A stretch of 64,000 nucleotides of DNA from positions 62,001 to 126,000 of the forward strand of contig CAIURC010000063.1 of the NCBI GenBank assembly GCA_903901425.1. The letters are read 5' to 3'. The position numbers were made by a program, and so were the translations under genes. This DNA comes from an uncultured Spartobacteria bacterium (GTDB lineage: Bacteria > Verrucomicrobiota > Verrucomicrobiia > Chthoniobacterales > Chthoniobacteraceae). Of the stretch, positions 42,474 through 51,204 are shown piece by piece. Below the pieces are notes generated by a model. That model searched no databases and had not been told where the DNA came from. It saw only the letters and a list, made by a program, of their open reading frames with translations. Numbering within the stretch: position 1 is the first letter of the stretch; each line of letters starts with the position of its first letter.

Positions 42474-44447
42474 ATGAAGCTCTCCCGGTGGTTCCTGATC
42501 CTGCTCTGGCTGTGCGGCGTGCGTTCCTGGGCCAGTGAACCTCTCTGGCTGGCCCATTACATGCCGTGGTATGGCACCAGGGAGGCTCGCGGCCAGTGGG
42601 GCTGGCACTGGACCATGAATCACTTTGATCCGGACAGGATCAAGGGGGATGGCGAGCGCGAGATCGCCTCCCACGATTACCCGCTGATGGGTGTCTACGA
42701 TTCCGGGGACCCGGCCGCGCTGGAGTGCCAGGTCCTGCTCATGAAGTTTGCGGGCATCGATGGCGTGATTGTGGATTGGTACGGCACCGGTACCGGCTTG
42801 GATTTCCCTGCCAATCATGAGAACTCCCAAATACTGGGCGTCTGGTTGAAGCGGGCAGGGTTAAAGCTGGCGGTCTGCTATGAGGACCAGGCGCTGGGGC
42901 AGGCAATCAAGGCGGGTGTGCTCCGTCCCGATGAGGTTGTCCCGCAGGCCGTCCGGGACTTCAAGTGGCTCGAAAAGAATTGGTTTTCTGAGCCGAACTA
43001 CGTGCAGATCAATGGTCGGCCAGTGGTGCTGGTTTTCGGTCCCCAGCACCTCCAGCGCGCTCAGTGGGGCACTGTCCTTGGCGGCCTCCAGCAGCGCCCA
43101 TGGTTGTATGGTCTGCCCCATCTGGCCGCAGAGACCGGCATGGACGGAATCTTCGGATGGCCTCCCGTGGAGGGCGGCAAGGTCGTACCCCCCGAGCGCT
43201 GGAAACGGGAACTTGAGGAACTCCATGGGCGCGCCTCAAAAGGCGAAAAGGTCGTGCCACCCGTGTTTCCGGGGTTTAAGGACATTTATCAGCGCGCCGG
43301 TGTGCACGACAGTTACGGAACCATCTCGGCGCGCAATGGCGCGACCCTCGCGGAAACCGCCGGGCTCGCCGCAAAAAGCACTGCGCCGATCATCCAGATC
43401 GCCACTTGGAACGATTACGGTGAGGGCACCGTCATCGAGCCCACGCGGAGCCGCGGATACCGTTCTCTGGAGCTTCTCCAGCGCCAGCGCGGTGTCCGCC
43501 AGTATGGCCCCGCGGATCTGCGACTCCCCGTGATGCTCTGCCAGTTGCGTCGGCGCGCAGCTCCAGTCGAGTTGCTCGACAAGGCCTCGGAATTGCTTTT
43601 CAACGGGAAATGCATCGAGGCAGAGGCGCTTCTGGCCAAGGCTGCCGCCCAGTTGGGCAAGGTGCCCGCCAAATTTCCCGATTCAGACGCTGCACCCGAT
43701 CCGGATTACCGTTTGGTCAGCGAGGTGTTGTACCGGGAGGAACCCGGCATTTCCGGGGTCCAGAATCAGCGCTGCAGGCTTGACCTCTATTTTCCGGTCA
43801 AACACCAGCCGTACAGCACCGTGGTCTGGTTTCATGGAGGCGGCCTCACTGCCGGGGAACGATCTGTTCCGACCGCACTCCAACGCAGGGGAATCGCCGT
43901 TGCGGCCGTCAATTACCGGCTCGCTCCCGAAGCCAAGTCCCCCGAGTACCTTGAGGACGCTGCTGCTGCCGTCGCATGGGTCCTCAAAAATGTGGCCGGG
44001 TTCGGCGGCGACAAAAACCGGGTTTTTGTTGCGGGCCATTCCGCTGGCGCTTACCTGACGCTCATGCTCGGACTGGACCGCCGCTGGTTGAATGCGCGGG
44101 GGGCAGATCCAGACACCCTGGCTGGTTTGATTCCGCTCAGCCCGCAGGTCATCACCCATTTCGCCATCCGCGAGGAGCGCGGAGGGGACGAAAAACAGCC
44201 TGTCGTCGATGAACTCGCACCCCTTTTCCATGTGAAAAAAGAGGCGCCGCCGATCCTGCTCGTCACTGGGGACCGGGAAAAGGAGCTGCTCGGCCGGTAC
44301 GAAGAGAACGCCTATTTCTGGCGGATGATGAAGGTTGCCGGCCATAAAAACATCCAACTGCGCGAACTCCAGGGGTTTGACCACAGCCGGATGGCGGATC
44401 CCGCCATGCCGCTTCTCTTGGAGTTTGTGAAAGAGTCGCGCCGGTAA
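42474..44447 (+). CDS. Secreted GH99-like glycosidase domain fused to an alpha/beta-hydrolase esterase
   Basis: 657 aa from ATG 42474, which begins a signal peptide (LSRWFLILLWLCGVRSWASE). Residues about 22-365 read as a glycoside hydrolase 71/99-like domain: LAHYMPWYGTREARGQWGWHW, FAGIDGVIVDWYGTG, YVQINGRPVVLVFGPQHL and IIQIATWNDYGEGTVIEPTRSRGY. After a helical linker, residues about 430-657 are an esterase with oxyanion HGGGL, nucleophile GHSAG, and a His in FDHSRMADP. The two activities in one chain suggest removal of acyl groups and cleavage of the same polysaccharide. The substrate is not known. It follows the pnp terminator, so it has its own promoter. Confidence 0.82.
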   Translation: MKLSRWFLILLWLCGVRSWASEPLWLAHYMPWYGTREARGQWGWHWTMNHFDPDRIKGDGEREIASHDYPLMGVYDSGDPAALECQVLLMKFAGIDGVIVDWYGTGTGLDFPANHENSQILGVWLKRAGLKLAVCYEDQALGQAIKAGVLRPDEVVPQAVRDFKWLEKNWFSEPNYVQINGRPVVLVFGPQHLQRAQWGTVLGGLQQRPWLYGLPHLAAETGMDGIFGWPPVEGGKVVPPERWKRELEELHGRASKGEKVVPPVFPGFKDIYQRAGVHDSYGTISARNGATLAETAGLAAKSTAPIIQIATWNDYGEGTVIEPTRSRGYRSLELLQRQRGVRQYGPADLRLPVMLCQLRRRAAPVELLDKASELLFNGKCIEAEALLAKAAAQLGKVPAKFPDSDAAPDPDYRLVSEVLYREEPGISGVQNQRCRLDLYFPVKHQPYSTVVWFHGGGLTAGERSVPTALQRRGIAVAAVNYRLAPEAKSPEYLEDAAAAVAWVLKNVAGFGGDKNRVFVAGHSAGAYLTLMLGLDRRWLNARGADPDTLAGLIPLSPQVITHFAIREERGGDEKQPVVDELAPLFHVKKEAPPILLVTGDREKELLGRYEENAYFWRMMKVAGHKNIQLRELQGFDHSRMADPAMPLLLEFVKESRR

Positions 44448-44555
44448 CAGTGCCGGCAGGATGCCGTTTGGAACCGGTGAGTTTTTGGATTCCGGGTTTG
44501 GTGCCGGTAATCCCTCTGCGTGGAGGAAACAGAGATTTGCTGCTGTTCCTTTCGC

Positions 44556-45545
44556 TCAGGTCTTCCGGTGAAGGGTCCTGAGAAAGTGTTCCACCGATTC
44601 CGACCGCAACGCGGAATCCAAAAGGCTTTCGAGAAGTGTTGAAGAGCCAATCGATTCAAGTTCTTCCTGAATGCCAGATGGGATGTTGCCATGGCGGATC
44701 CGAAGCGCTTGAAGAACGGCTTTCCGCAGGGCAGACCGTTCGCCCTCGGCACGGCCTTGGGTGAGGCCTTCTGCATGGATTTGCTCGGTAATGGTCATAA
44801 GCGCAGATTCGAGTTTTTTGGACGGGACATTGCGGATCCAGTGGTAGATCTCCTCGCGGCTTGAATGTCTGTCCAAAGCATAGCGCAGAAACCATTCAAG
44901 TGCATCTCCGGAAACGGCTTCCAGAAGCGCAGGGTCCCAGAGTGGCGCGGAAAGGAGTTCGCCCACGGGATCGGCCTTGAGGGCTCGAAGTGTAAGCACG
45001 CCCTCGGGCGTCCCCCGGAGCTGGTCGTATGGAATCTTGAGGAGCTCAACGAGGCGGAACTCGAGCTTGGGCTGCAGCGGCCTGAGCAATTCCTCCAGAG
45101 GCGCGGGGATGTCAATGAGTGCGTCCAAAGAAAGTGGTGATTTCCACGGAGAACGATTCTGCGCCAGCACCAGACCCATCACGGCGGGGAGCCGTTGAGC
45201 ACGCGGATTTTCGAGGCGGAACGCCTGCCAGATCTGCAGGGTGTAATAAAGGAGCCGAAAAGCCATCATGGTGTCTTCCTCGCTCTGGTGCTCAAAGAGG
45301 AGGTAGAGGACCGCCGCATGGTCCTTGTAGCTCACTTGAAAGACCAGGTCGCTCTCGGAACTCAAAAACCGGGGATCAATGAACGAAGAGGGGATCTGCC
45401 GGAGCGATTCCCAATCAAAAAAGCCGACAAGAGCTTCCGGGAGATAGTTTTTAAAAAACGCCGCCGCGTTTTCCGTTTTGGAAAAAGTAGATTTGAGCAG
45501 CTTGTCGTGGGGCTGGTGAATCGACGGGGGCGGCATTTCCGGCAT
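44556..45545 (-). CDS. Rpn-family recombination-promoting nuclease / putative transposase
   Basis: 329 aa from ATG 45545 (MPEMPPPSIHQPHDKLLKSTF), just after GTTGGG; the track start is upstream. The family signature HDKLLKSTFSKTENAAAFFKNYLPEALVGFFDWESL, SFIDPRFLSSESDLVFQV, AAVLYLLFEHQSEEDTMMAFRLLYYTLQIW is clear and contains the PD-(D/E)XK residues (ESDLVF, LLFEHQS). Family members cut DNA and promote RecA-independent recombination in E. coli. Genes of this kind spread horizontally and sit alone, as here. It converges with the GH99/esterase gene. Confidence 0.9.
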   Translation of the reverse strand: MPEMPPPSIHQPHDKLLKSTFSKTENAAAFFKNYLPEALVGFFDWESLRQIPSSFIDPRFLSSESDLVFQVSYKDHAAVLYLLFEHQSEEDTMMAFRLLYYTLQIWQAFRLENPRAQRLPAVMGLVLAQNRSPWKSPLSLDALIDIPAPLEELLRPLQPKLEFRLVELLKIPYDQLRGTPEGVLTLRALKADPVGELLSAPLWDPALLEAVSGDALEWFLRYALDRHSSREEIYHWIRNVPSKKLESALMTITEQIHAEGLTQGRAEGERSALRKAVLQALRIRHGNIPSGIQEELESIGSSTLLESLLDSALRSESVEHFLRTLHRKT

Positions 45546-45734
45546 CCCAACGGGAAACTGGAATTTCTGGCAGCCGGGCACGGCCCCGGGAAAAACCTCC
45601 GGGTGCAGTGCGGTGCCAGTCAGAACGCGCATACGGACTGGCCGACGTCGGATGGCCCTCAGACGGGACAAGGGGGGGGGATACAGGGCGAGAATTCTGC
45701 GGCTGAAGGCGGCCCGTCAGATGGAGCGGGGCTT

Positions 45735-46697
45735 TCAACCAACCGGACGCTCCGATCCCGCCACAAAAAAACCGCGCACCAGCGTCCGGTACACCTCCGG
45801 TCGCCGCACCTTCACGCGTACGGGGGAGAGCAGGGGAGGGGTTGCCTCAATCAAATCCAGCGTCTGACGCGCAAGATCCCATGGAAGATAGCACGCCATC
45901 CGCAGCCGCATCGGCCGGGTCGCGTCGATGTATCGGCCCCCGCTTTCAAGCAATTGACGCGCACGCCCCACCCAGCGCTCCGCCACAGGCAACGCCGGTT
46001 CCGGACGCGCCAACAGTTCGTCCGGGCGGATCCCGGCTTCCGCCAACTCCACCCGCGGCAGGTAACAGCGGCCCCCGCGCAGATCCTTGGGCAGGTCCCG
46101 CAGAATGTTCACCAGTTGCAGCGCCTTGCCAAAGTCCCGCGCCAGCGGGAGCAACTCCGTCAGCGCAACGCGTGAATGCCCCGGCAGACAATCCGCACAG
46201 GCCGCCGCCCAGAACTCCCCAACACAGCCCGCCACCAAATACGCGTATTCCTCCAGCTCAGCGGCGGTTTCCAGTGACAACACTCCGGCGTTTCCGCCAA
46301 ACCGGGCCAGATCCAGATCCTGGCCGTGGATGATCCGTGCGAGCACCTCCCGGATTAGGCTGCGGCGCGTTTCCGGCACTTCCCCAAGCCAATCCAAACA
46401 CGCCCCCACGTGCTCCAGCAGGAGCTTTTCTCCCGCATGGGAGGGATGCACTTCCCGCGCAAAACGCTTCAAGTCGGTTGAACGCGGCTCCCGGATCAAC
46501 GTCGCAAAGTCTGCCAGAAGTTCCCGCCGCAGCGCCGCCGGGCACGTCTCCGTATCCGCCAGTGTATCGCTGGTTCGCGCCAGGAGGTAGGCGAGTCCGA
46601 TCACTTCCCGCAACGGGCCAGGCAGAATCCGGATGCTGAGGTAAAAGGAACGCGACACAGACGCCAGGAGCCCGCCGCCCAGTTGGGATTTTGTCAT
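45735..46697 (-). CDS. Squalene/phytoene synthase-family protein
   Basis: 320 aa from ATG 46697, in an ATGA overlap with the DUF362 gene; the 40 extra track residues lie in that gene. It begins LLASVSRSFYLSIRILPGPLREVIGLAYLLAR. First Asp-rich motif SDTLADTE; second motif LQLVNILRDLPKDLRGGRCYLP. This is closest to squalene-synthase-type enzymes that join two farnesyl diphosphates head to head. No hopanoid or carotenoid genes are nearby, so the product is uncertain. Confidence 0.9.
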   Translation of the reverse strand: MTKSQLGGGLLASVSRSFYLSIRILPGPLREVIGLAYLLARTSDTLADTETCPAALRRELLADFATLIREPRSTDLKRFAREVHPSHAGEKLLLEHVGACLDWLGEVPETRRSLIREVLARIIHGQDLDLARFGGNAGVLSLETAAELEEYAYLVAGCVGEFWAAACADCLPGHSRVALTELLPLARDFGKALQLVNILRDLPKDLRGGRCYLPRVELAEAGIRPDELLARPEPALPVAERWVGRARQLLESGGRYIDATRPMRLRMACYLPWDLARQTLDLIEATPPLLSPVRVKVRRPEVYRTLVRGFFVAGSERPVG

Positions 46698-47773
46698 TGA
46701 GAAAGAGTCAAAAGATCGATGCGCTCCGGATCGGCAACCCCCAGCCCTGACGACTGTGCCGTCTGCAGCCATGCACCCTGGCGACCGAGCGGTGGGAGCT
46801 TTGCCGGCACGCGCCATGCGTCAATCTCGCGGAACGCCAGGCTGTCCAGCGCCACCGGGTCCCGGCTGGCCCAGATACAGCCCGGCTGCGCAAGGTAATG
46901 CGGGTCGCCCTGTGGTCCCCCGGCGAACTGGGCGGTCCAGCAGTCCATGATGTGCAGCACCACTTTTGGTCCCAGAGCCGGCTGCGAATAGGCCCACGCA
47001 ATCGATTCCGCCCCGGAACCGTCCGGTTGCACAAAACGCCGCCAGTTGTCCAGGTTCGGCACGGTCATGTTGTAAAGCGCCCCGGCAATCCCGCAGGACG
47101 ATTCCTCACAGAGCACCGGCATGTTGATCACCTTGTCCACACGCCGCGCCAAAACCTCCGCCAGATGGCTGTTCGAACTCAATTCGTCTCCCAACGGAAC
47201 CTCGCCCGGCAGCCCCTTCGGCAGGGTCCTATCAAACAGCACGTCCCCCCACACCAGTTTCCCAATCACCGGGGCCGTGACGAACGTTTTGCGGTCGTAT
47301 CCGGTGAACGGCGGCACAGATCCCACCCGATAGCCGCCCGGCCGCTGTTTGAACCCCGCCGCCTCCAGTCTCTCCCGGTCCCGGTCCCACACCCAGACCG
47401 CGTTCCTTGGGATTCCGGCCGATTCAAGCCCCCGGAGCACGGCTTCCACCAACGGCACGTGCGTGGCGAGAATTGGGCTCCCGGCGGCGCTCACTTTGAT
47501 CCCGACCCGGTCCTTGGGGTTCACCAAACTCTTCCACGCCTCCGCCGCTGTGGGTTTGCCCGTCACGGCCATCACGAGGCGCTCCACCACCGCCGCGGCC
47601 ACCGGTTCGCTCAAGGGGCGTCCCGCACGGCCGTCCGGAGGATTCACGCTGTACACCGTCGCCCGGGGGCGCTGCGGGGCGGACGGTTTTTCCGTGTTCC
47701 CGGCCTTCTCTGCCTGAAGCGGTGCAACCGCCAGAAGCAGGGTCCAAAAAAACAGGGGGATCCGGATTTGCAT
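46694..47773 (-). CDS. Secreted DUF362-domain protein
   Basis: 359 aa. Signal peptide IRIPLFFWTLLLAVAPLQAE. Body with LVNPKDRVGIKVSAAGSPILATHVPLVEAVLRGLESAGI and WVWDRDRERLEAAGF, typical of DUF362, then VDKVINMPVLCEESSCGIAGALYNMTVPNLDNWRRF. The cysteines in CEESSC do not match a ferredoxin set, so the iron-sulfur part seen in some relatives is absent. It overlaps the squalene-synthase-like gene by four bases and follows an unknown gene by six bases. Its role in that setting is unknown. Confidence 0.82.
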   Translation of the reverse strand: MQIRIPLFFWTLLLAVAPLQAEKAGNTEKPSAPQRPRATVYSVNPPDGRAGRPLSEPVAAAVVERLVMAVTGKPTAAEAWKSLVNPKDRVGIKVSAAGSPILATHVPLVEAVLRGLESAGIPRNAVWVWDRDRERLEAAGFKQRPGGYRVGSVPPFTGYDRKTFVTAPVIGKLVWGDVLFDRTLPKGLPGEVPLGDELSSNSHLAEVLARRVDKVINMPVLCEESSCGIAGALYNMTVPNLDNWRRFVQPDGSGAESIAWAYSQPALGPKVVLHIMDCWTAQFAGGPQGDPHYLAQPGCIWASRDPVALDSLAFREIDAWRVPAKLPPLGRQGAWLQTAQSSGLGVADPERIDLLTLSQ

Positions 47774-47779
47774 GGGGCG

Positions 47780-48211
47780 TCAGATCCAACGGTTTCCAAA
47801 CAATTCCCCGGTTTCCTGCAACTCCGCGGGAAGCGGGATCCGAAAAAGCTCCTCGACTGCGGTGCATTCGGAAATCAGCGGCATCCTGGGATGTTCAAAC
47901 CGCGCGAATTCCTCCGGCGAAGCGGCGCGGGTCACCACCTTCAGCAGGCCGCTGGATTCGATAAAAATGCCGCAGACCGCGCTGCCCGTGGGCACGGATT
48001 CCCAGACCAGCTGGCGGGTCCGGTCGGAGCGTTCGGCAAACTGGTGGGCGGGGATCTCGGCTAGAACCGCTCCCTGCGAAACCCACCATGCCCGGGATTC
48101 GGCCCGAGCAAATCCGGCCCAGGGTGCGGTGCGGGCATGGTGCGCAGACCGGAACGGAAGGGGTTTTCCGGGCCGGAAAATTCTTGAACCGATCTGGAGT
48201 GCAGCGCACAT
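47780..48211 (-). CDS. Protein of unknown function upstream of the DUF362 gene
   Basis: 143 aa from ATG 48211, with AGAGGA about ten bases upstream; TTG 48238 would add nine residues. MCAALQIGSRIFRPGKPLPFRS, then AWWVSQGAVLAEIPAHQFAERSDRTRQLVWESVPTGSAVCGIFIESSGLLKVVTRAASP. No signal peptide or membrane segment. The six-base gap to the DUF362 gene suggests one operon with the squalene-synthase-like gene. Not recognised, possibly a small regulatory or chaperone-like protein. Confidence 0.6.
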   Translation of the reverse strand: MCAALQIGSRIFRPGKPLPFRSAHHARTAPWAGFARAESRAWWVSQGAVLAEIPAHQFAERSDRTRQLVWESVPTGSAVCGIFIESSGLLKVVTRAASPEEFARFEHPRMPLISECTAVEELFRIPLPAELQETGELFGNRWI

Positions 48212-48377
48212 GGCTCTGGAATCCTCTGGCGGAGTCAAACCCGGGGCAAGTCCGGAGAGGTGGCCGGGTAGGGGAGAGCCAAGGGGGCAGATTTTCCGCA
48301 GGAAGCACTGGACAACGGCGACGTGAATCGGCTTAAACGGGAGGCCGGTCGGGTTCTTTCCCGCCCTCCGGCATTTT

Positions 48378-48451
48378 GCGGGTGTAGTTCAATGGTAGAA
48401 CGGCAGCTTCCCAAGCTGCATACGAGGGTTCGATTCCCTTCACCCGCTCCA
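48378..48451 (+). tRNA. tRNA-Gly (anticodon CCC)
   Basis: Acceptor stem GCGGGTG / CACCCGC, D arm GTTC-AATGGTA-GAAC, anticodon arm GCAGC-TTCCCAA-GCTGC with CCC at 34-36, T arm GAGGG-TTCGATT-CCCTT and encoded CCA. A terminator follows. Confidence 0.96.
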
Positions 48452-48461
48452 AAACAACGCA

Positions 48462-48486
48462 AACCCCTCCCGCAGAGGGGTTTTTG
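48462..48486 (+). terminator. Rho-independent terminator after tRNA-Gly
   Basis: Stem AACCCCTC / GAGGGGTT with loop CCGCA, then TTTTTG, eleven bases after the tRNA. Confidence 0.88.
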
Positions 48487-48934
48487 AATTTCAAGGGGTC
48501 TCACCAGGGGACGGAAAAGGGCCGAGTGAGAAAAGATGTCAGAAAAAGGCTTTGGTTTTCCAGCGCGGTTCGCGGATTTCCAGAGTGGACCGTACGCCCT
48601 TTCAATGCGGGAAAGGGCAAACAAATGTGCAAACACTTCCCCGAAATCCAGCGTCATCCAACGGCATTTTTCAGGGTCTAATCGTTCAAGATTTCGGTGT
48701 CGCGCGCGAACTGGGCGGCGCCGGGGGGATGGCATGCCCCCGCGCTTACCTAAGCGAGACCTGTAAATAGCCCTCTTTTGTGCGCATGGGGTCAAATTTT
48801 GAAGAATGAAAAACCGGCCTTGGGGGCTAGATATCGAATAGCAAAAGGTCATTCCGAGGCTTCTCCAATGGACCGGGGGAGCTAAACGTGCTCGCGGGCC
48901 ATCTTCACGCCAGCTATCATTCCTCTCCCTCGCG
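48487..48934. other. Non-coding stretch between tRNA-Gly and DUF167
   Basis: 448 bases. Short ORFs here lack start signals and family-like sequence. Locally more A/T-rich around TCAAATTTTGAAGAATGAAAAA, which may be promoter or degraded sequence. I see no gene. Confidence 0.45.
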
Positions 48935-49228
48935 ATGAAAACGCTTCCGCCTACTGCCCGTCTGCTTCTTCGCATCGTGCCGAATGCCAAGCGCAGCGAA
49001 TTTGTGGGACGTCAAGGCAACGCGCTGAAGGTGAAAATCGCAGCGCCTGCACTCGAGGGGCGTGCGAATGAAGAAGTGGTCAAGTTTCTCGCCGAAGCTC
49101 TCAGTGTCGGGCGTCGCGATGTGACGCTGCTGCGAGGCGAAAAGTCGCGTGACAAGTTCGTTCAGATCGTCGGCTTGGATGAAGCCGATGCGTTTGTGCG
49201 GCTAGGGTGTTCGGCGGGCGGCCCTTAG
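48935..49228 (+). CDS. DUF167 (YggU-like) protein
   Basis: 97 aa. LLLRIVPNAKRSEFVGRQGNALKVKIAAPALEGRANEEVVKFLAEALSVGRRDVTLLRGEKSRDKFVQI is the complete DUF167 core, including the 'V.P.A..... G...L.V...A.P..G.AN..L...LA' pattern and the 'G..SR.K...I' end. Function is unknown. It stands alone between two non-coding stretches downstream of the tRNA. Confidence 0.88.
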   Translation: MKTLPPTARLLLRIVPNAKRSEFVGRQGNALKVKIAAPALEGRANEEVVKFLAEALSVGRRDVTLLRGEKSRDKFVQIVGLDEADAFVRLGCSAGGP

Positions 49229-49548
49229 TTGTATCTGGTCGTGGAGTTTACGCCCGGGCGCTTCGCTTTGCTCTTCCCCTGTGAGGCTCGCTTGGTAGGC
49301 GCTGAGACTGCCGACCAACCGCATCAAACGAAAGCGCCCCCCAAGGGGATCCTCGCAACGCCGAACGAGCCCGAAGATCCCGATCCTCGTATCCCAGCTT
49401 CCCAGATCAGTTGTCCCTAGGGAGCCTCTCGGTGGGCGGCGGGCAGTGACCAGATAAAAGCCTCCCAAATTCATCGATTCCTGAGGGCGGGTATTGCATA
49501 AATCCGAGGCGGTTCGGCATCAGCCGGACTGCGACATCCCTGCCCTCT
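49229..49548. other. Non-coding stretch upstream of the sialate O-acetylesterase
   Basis: 320 bases without a convincing gene on either strand. The minus ORF over it has no family-like features. It probably holds the esterase promoter; no clear element was picked. Confidence 0.4.
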
Positions 49549-51183
49549 ATGCGCCACTTCCTCTTTTTCCCGTTGGGCCTCCTGGCCGTCGGCATCTCCC
49601 GTCACGCTTTTGCCGACATCACCCTGCCGCCGGTGATCGCAGACCAGATGGTGCTCCAACGCGATTCCGTCATTCCGATTTGGGGAAAGGCGGATCCTGG
49701 TGAAAAAGTCACGGTGGAATTCGCAGGCCAATCCCATGACGCCACCGCCGATGCTTCCGGGAAATGGATGGTCCGCCTGACGCCGCTCCATGCGAATTCC
49801 GAGCCGGCCCAGATGGTGATCCGCGGGAAAAACAGGGTCACGCTTTCCGATGTTCTGGTGGGGGAAGTCTGGCTCGCGTCGGGCCAGTCCAACATGGCTT
49901 TCCCTCTGGGCTCGGCGCACAACGGTGCAGACGAACTCCCATCCGCCCGCGATCCGTTGCTCCGGTTTCTGACGGTCAAAACGGCCACTTCCCCCGAGCC
50001 GTTGGCGGAGTCGGCGGCCAGTTGGAAGGCCTCTGATCCGAACACGGCAAAAGGGTTCTCCGCAGTGGCTTACTTTTTCGCGAAGGAACTGCGGAAGACG
50101 CTCGGGTGCCCAGTCGGGATCCTGCACGCGTCGTGGGGAGGCACCGGAGCAAAATCCTGGACGAGCATTGAGGCGCTCAAAAAAGAACCGGCCTTTACGA
50201 CCCACATTCGGGGATGGGAGGACGCACTTCAGGCCCACCGCGAAGTTCTCCAAAACCCGCAGCGTGTCGAGGACTACAAAGCTGCGCTCAAGGAATGGCA
50301 GGTTGAGGTGGAGCCAGCGTTCAAGGAGGCGCTCAAGGCGCACGCTGTAGCGGGGAGCACCGGGCCGAAACCGGTTCCTTCTGTTCCCGAACCCAAGAAC
50401 CCGGATCCGACGGGGATGCCCAGCCCGGGAGCGCGCCCGAATGTTGCGGCGATCATATTCAACGCGATGATCCATCCTCTGATCCCTTATGCGATCCGGG
50501 GGACGATTTGGTACCAAGGCGAGGCGAATGCCAGTCAGGCTCTGGAATACCGGACGCTCCTCCCGCGTCTGATTGGCGACTGGAGAGAGCGTTGGGGCAG
50601 CGATTTCCCTTTCCTGATTGTGCAGCTTGCAAACTGGGATTTCGAACCCACCAGGCCCGAGTGGGAGCACCAGTATCCGCTGTTGCGCGAAGCGCAGGCG
50701 ATGGCGCTTTCCCTGCCGAAAACCGGGCTCGCAACCGCCATCGACATCGGCAATCCGAAGGATGTCCATCCTCGGAACAAGCGTGATGTCGGGCTGCGCC
50801 TTGCTCTGGCCGCACGACGCGTGGCGTACGGCGAGGCGATTGTGTCTTCGGGTCCTGTGTACAAGGAACACACCATCCGCGGTGGTGAAGTGCGGGTGCG
50901 GTTTACCGAGACGGGGGGCGGGTTGGTGATCGGCAAAGCTCCATGGCTCGCCGAGGGGGCGACGCCGGTTCCACAGGATGAACTGCTCGGATTCATCATA
51001 CGCGGAGACCAGGGGAAATGGGTTCCGGCAAAAGCGAGAATCGATGGGGATTCTGTGATTGTCAGCAGCCCGGAAGTTCCCGCGCCGAAGGCCATCCGCT
51101 ACGCCTGGGCGAATTCTCCGCGCTGCAATCTTTACAACCGGGGGGGGCTTCCCGCGCTGCCCTTCAGGACGGACGTTGACTAA
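49549..51183 (+). CDS. Secreted sialate O-acetylesterase-like protein
   Basis: 544 aa. Signal peptide FLFFPLGLLAVGISRHAFADI, then ITLPPVIADQMVLQRDSVIPIWGKADPGEKVTVEF, the standard N-terminal beta domain. The SGNH core shows GEVWLASGQSNM (nucleophile Ser), GILHASWGGTGAKSW, GTIWYQGEANA and a C-terminal DVHPRNKRDVGLRLALAARR with the catalytic Asp/His. The family removes O-acetyl groups from sialic acid or plant polysaccharides. An insert with PVPSVPEPKNPDPTGMPSP separates core parts. It is expressed alone or with the histidine phosphatase 21 bases downstream. Confidence 0.93.
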   Translation: MRHFLFFPLGLLAVGISRHAFADITLPPVIADQMVLQRDSVIPIWGKADPGEKVTVEFAGQSHDATADASGKWMVRLTPLHANSEPAQMVIRGKNRVTLSDVLVGEVWLASGQSNMAFPLGSAHNGADELPSARDPLLRFLTVKTATSPEPLAESAASWKASDPNTAKGFSAVAYFFAKELRKTLGCPVGILHASWGGTGAKSWTSIEALKKEPAFTTHIRGWEDALQAHREVLQNPQRVEDYKAALKEWQVEVEPAFKEALKAHAVAGSTGPKPVPSVPEPKNPDPTGMPSPGARPNVAAIIFNAMIHPLIPYAIRGTIWYQGEANASQALEYRTLLPRLIGDWRERWGSDFPFLIVQLANWDFEPTRPEWEHQYPLLREAQAMALSLPKTGLATAIDIGNPKDVHPRNKRDVGLRLALAARRVAYGEAIVSSGPVYKEHTIRGGEVRVRFTETGGGLVIGKAPWLAEGATPVPQDELLGFIIRGDQGKWVPAKARIDGDSVIVSSPEVPAPKAIRYAWANSPRCNLYNRGGLPALPFRTDVD

Positions 51184-51204
51184 CCTTTACCCAGACGCGC
51201 TCCC

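Noticed and set aside
48235-48990. 251-aa minus-strand ORF containing EGNRTLVCSLGSCRSTIELHP
   Set aside because: That segment is the antisense translation of the tRNA-Gly gene, a known source of false database proteins.
48378-49548. Integration site at tRNA-Gly with an island downstream
   Set aside because: No repeat of the tRNA 3' end and no integrase seen in the window.
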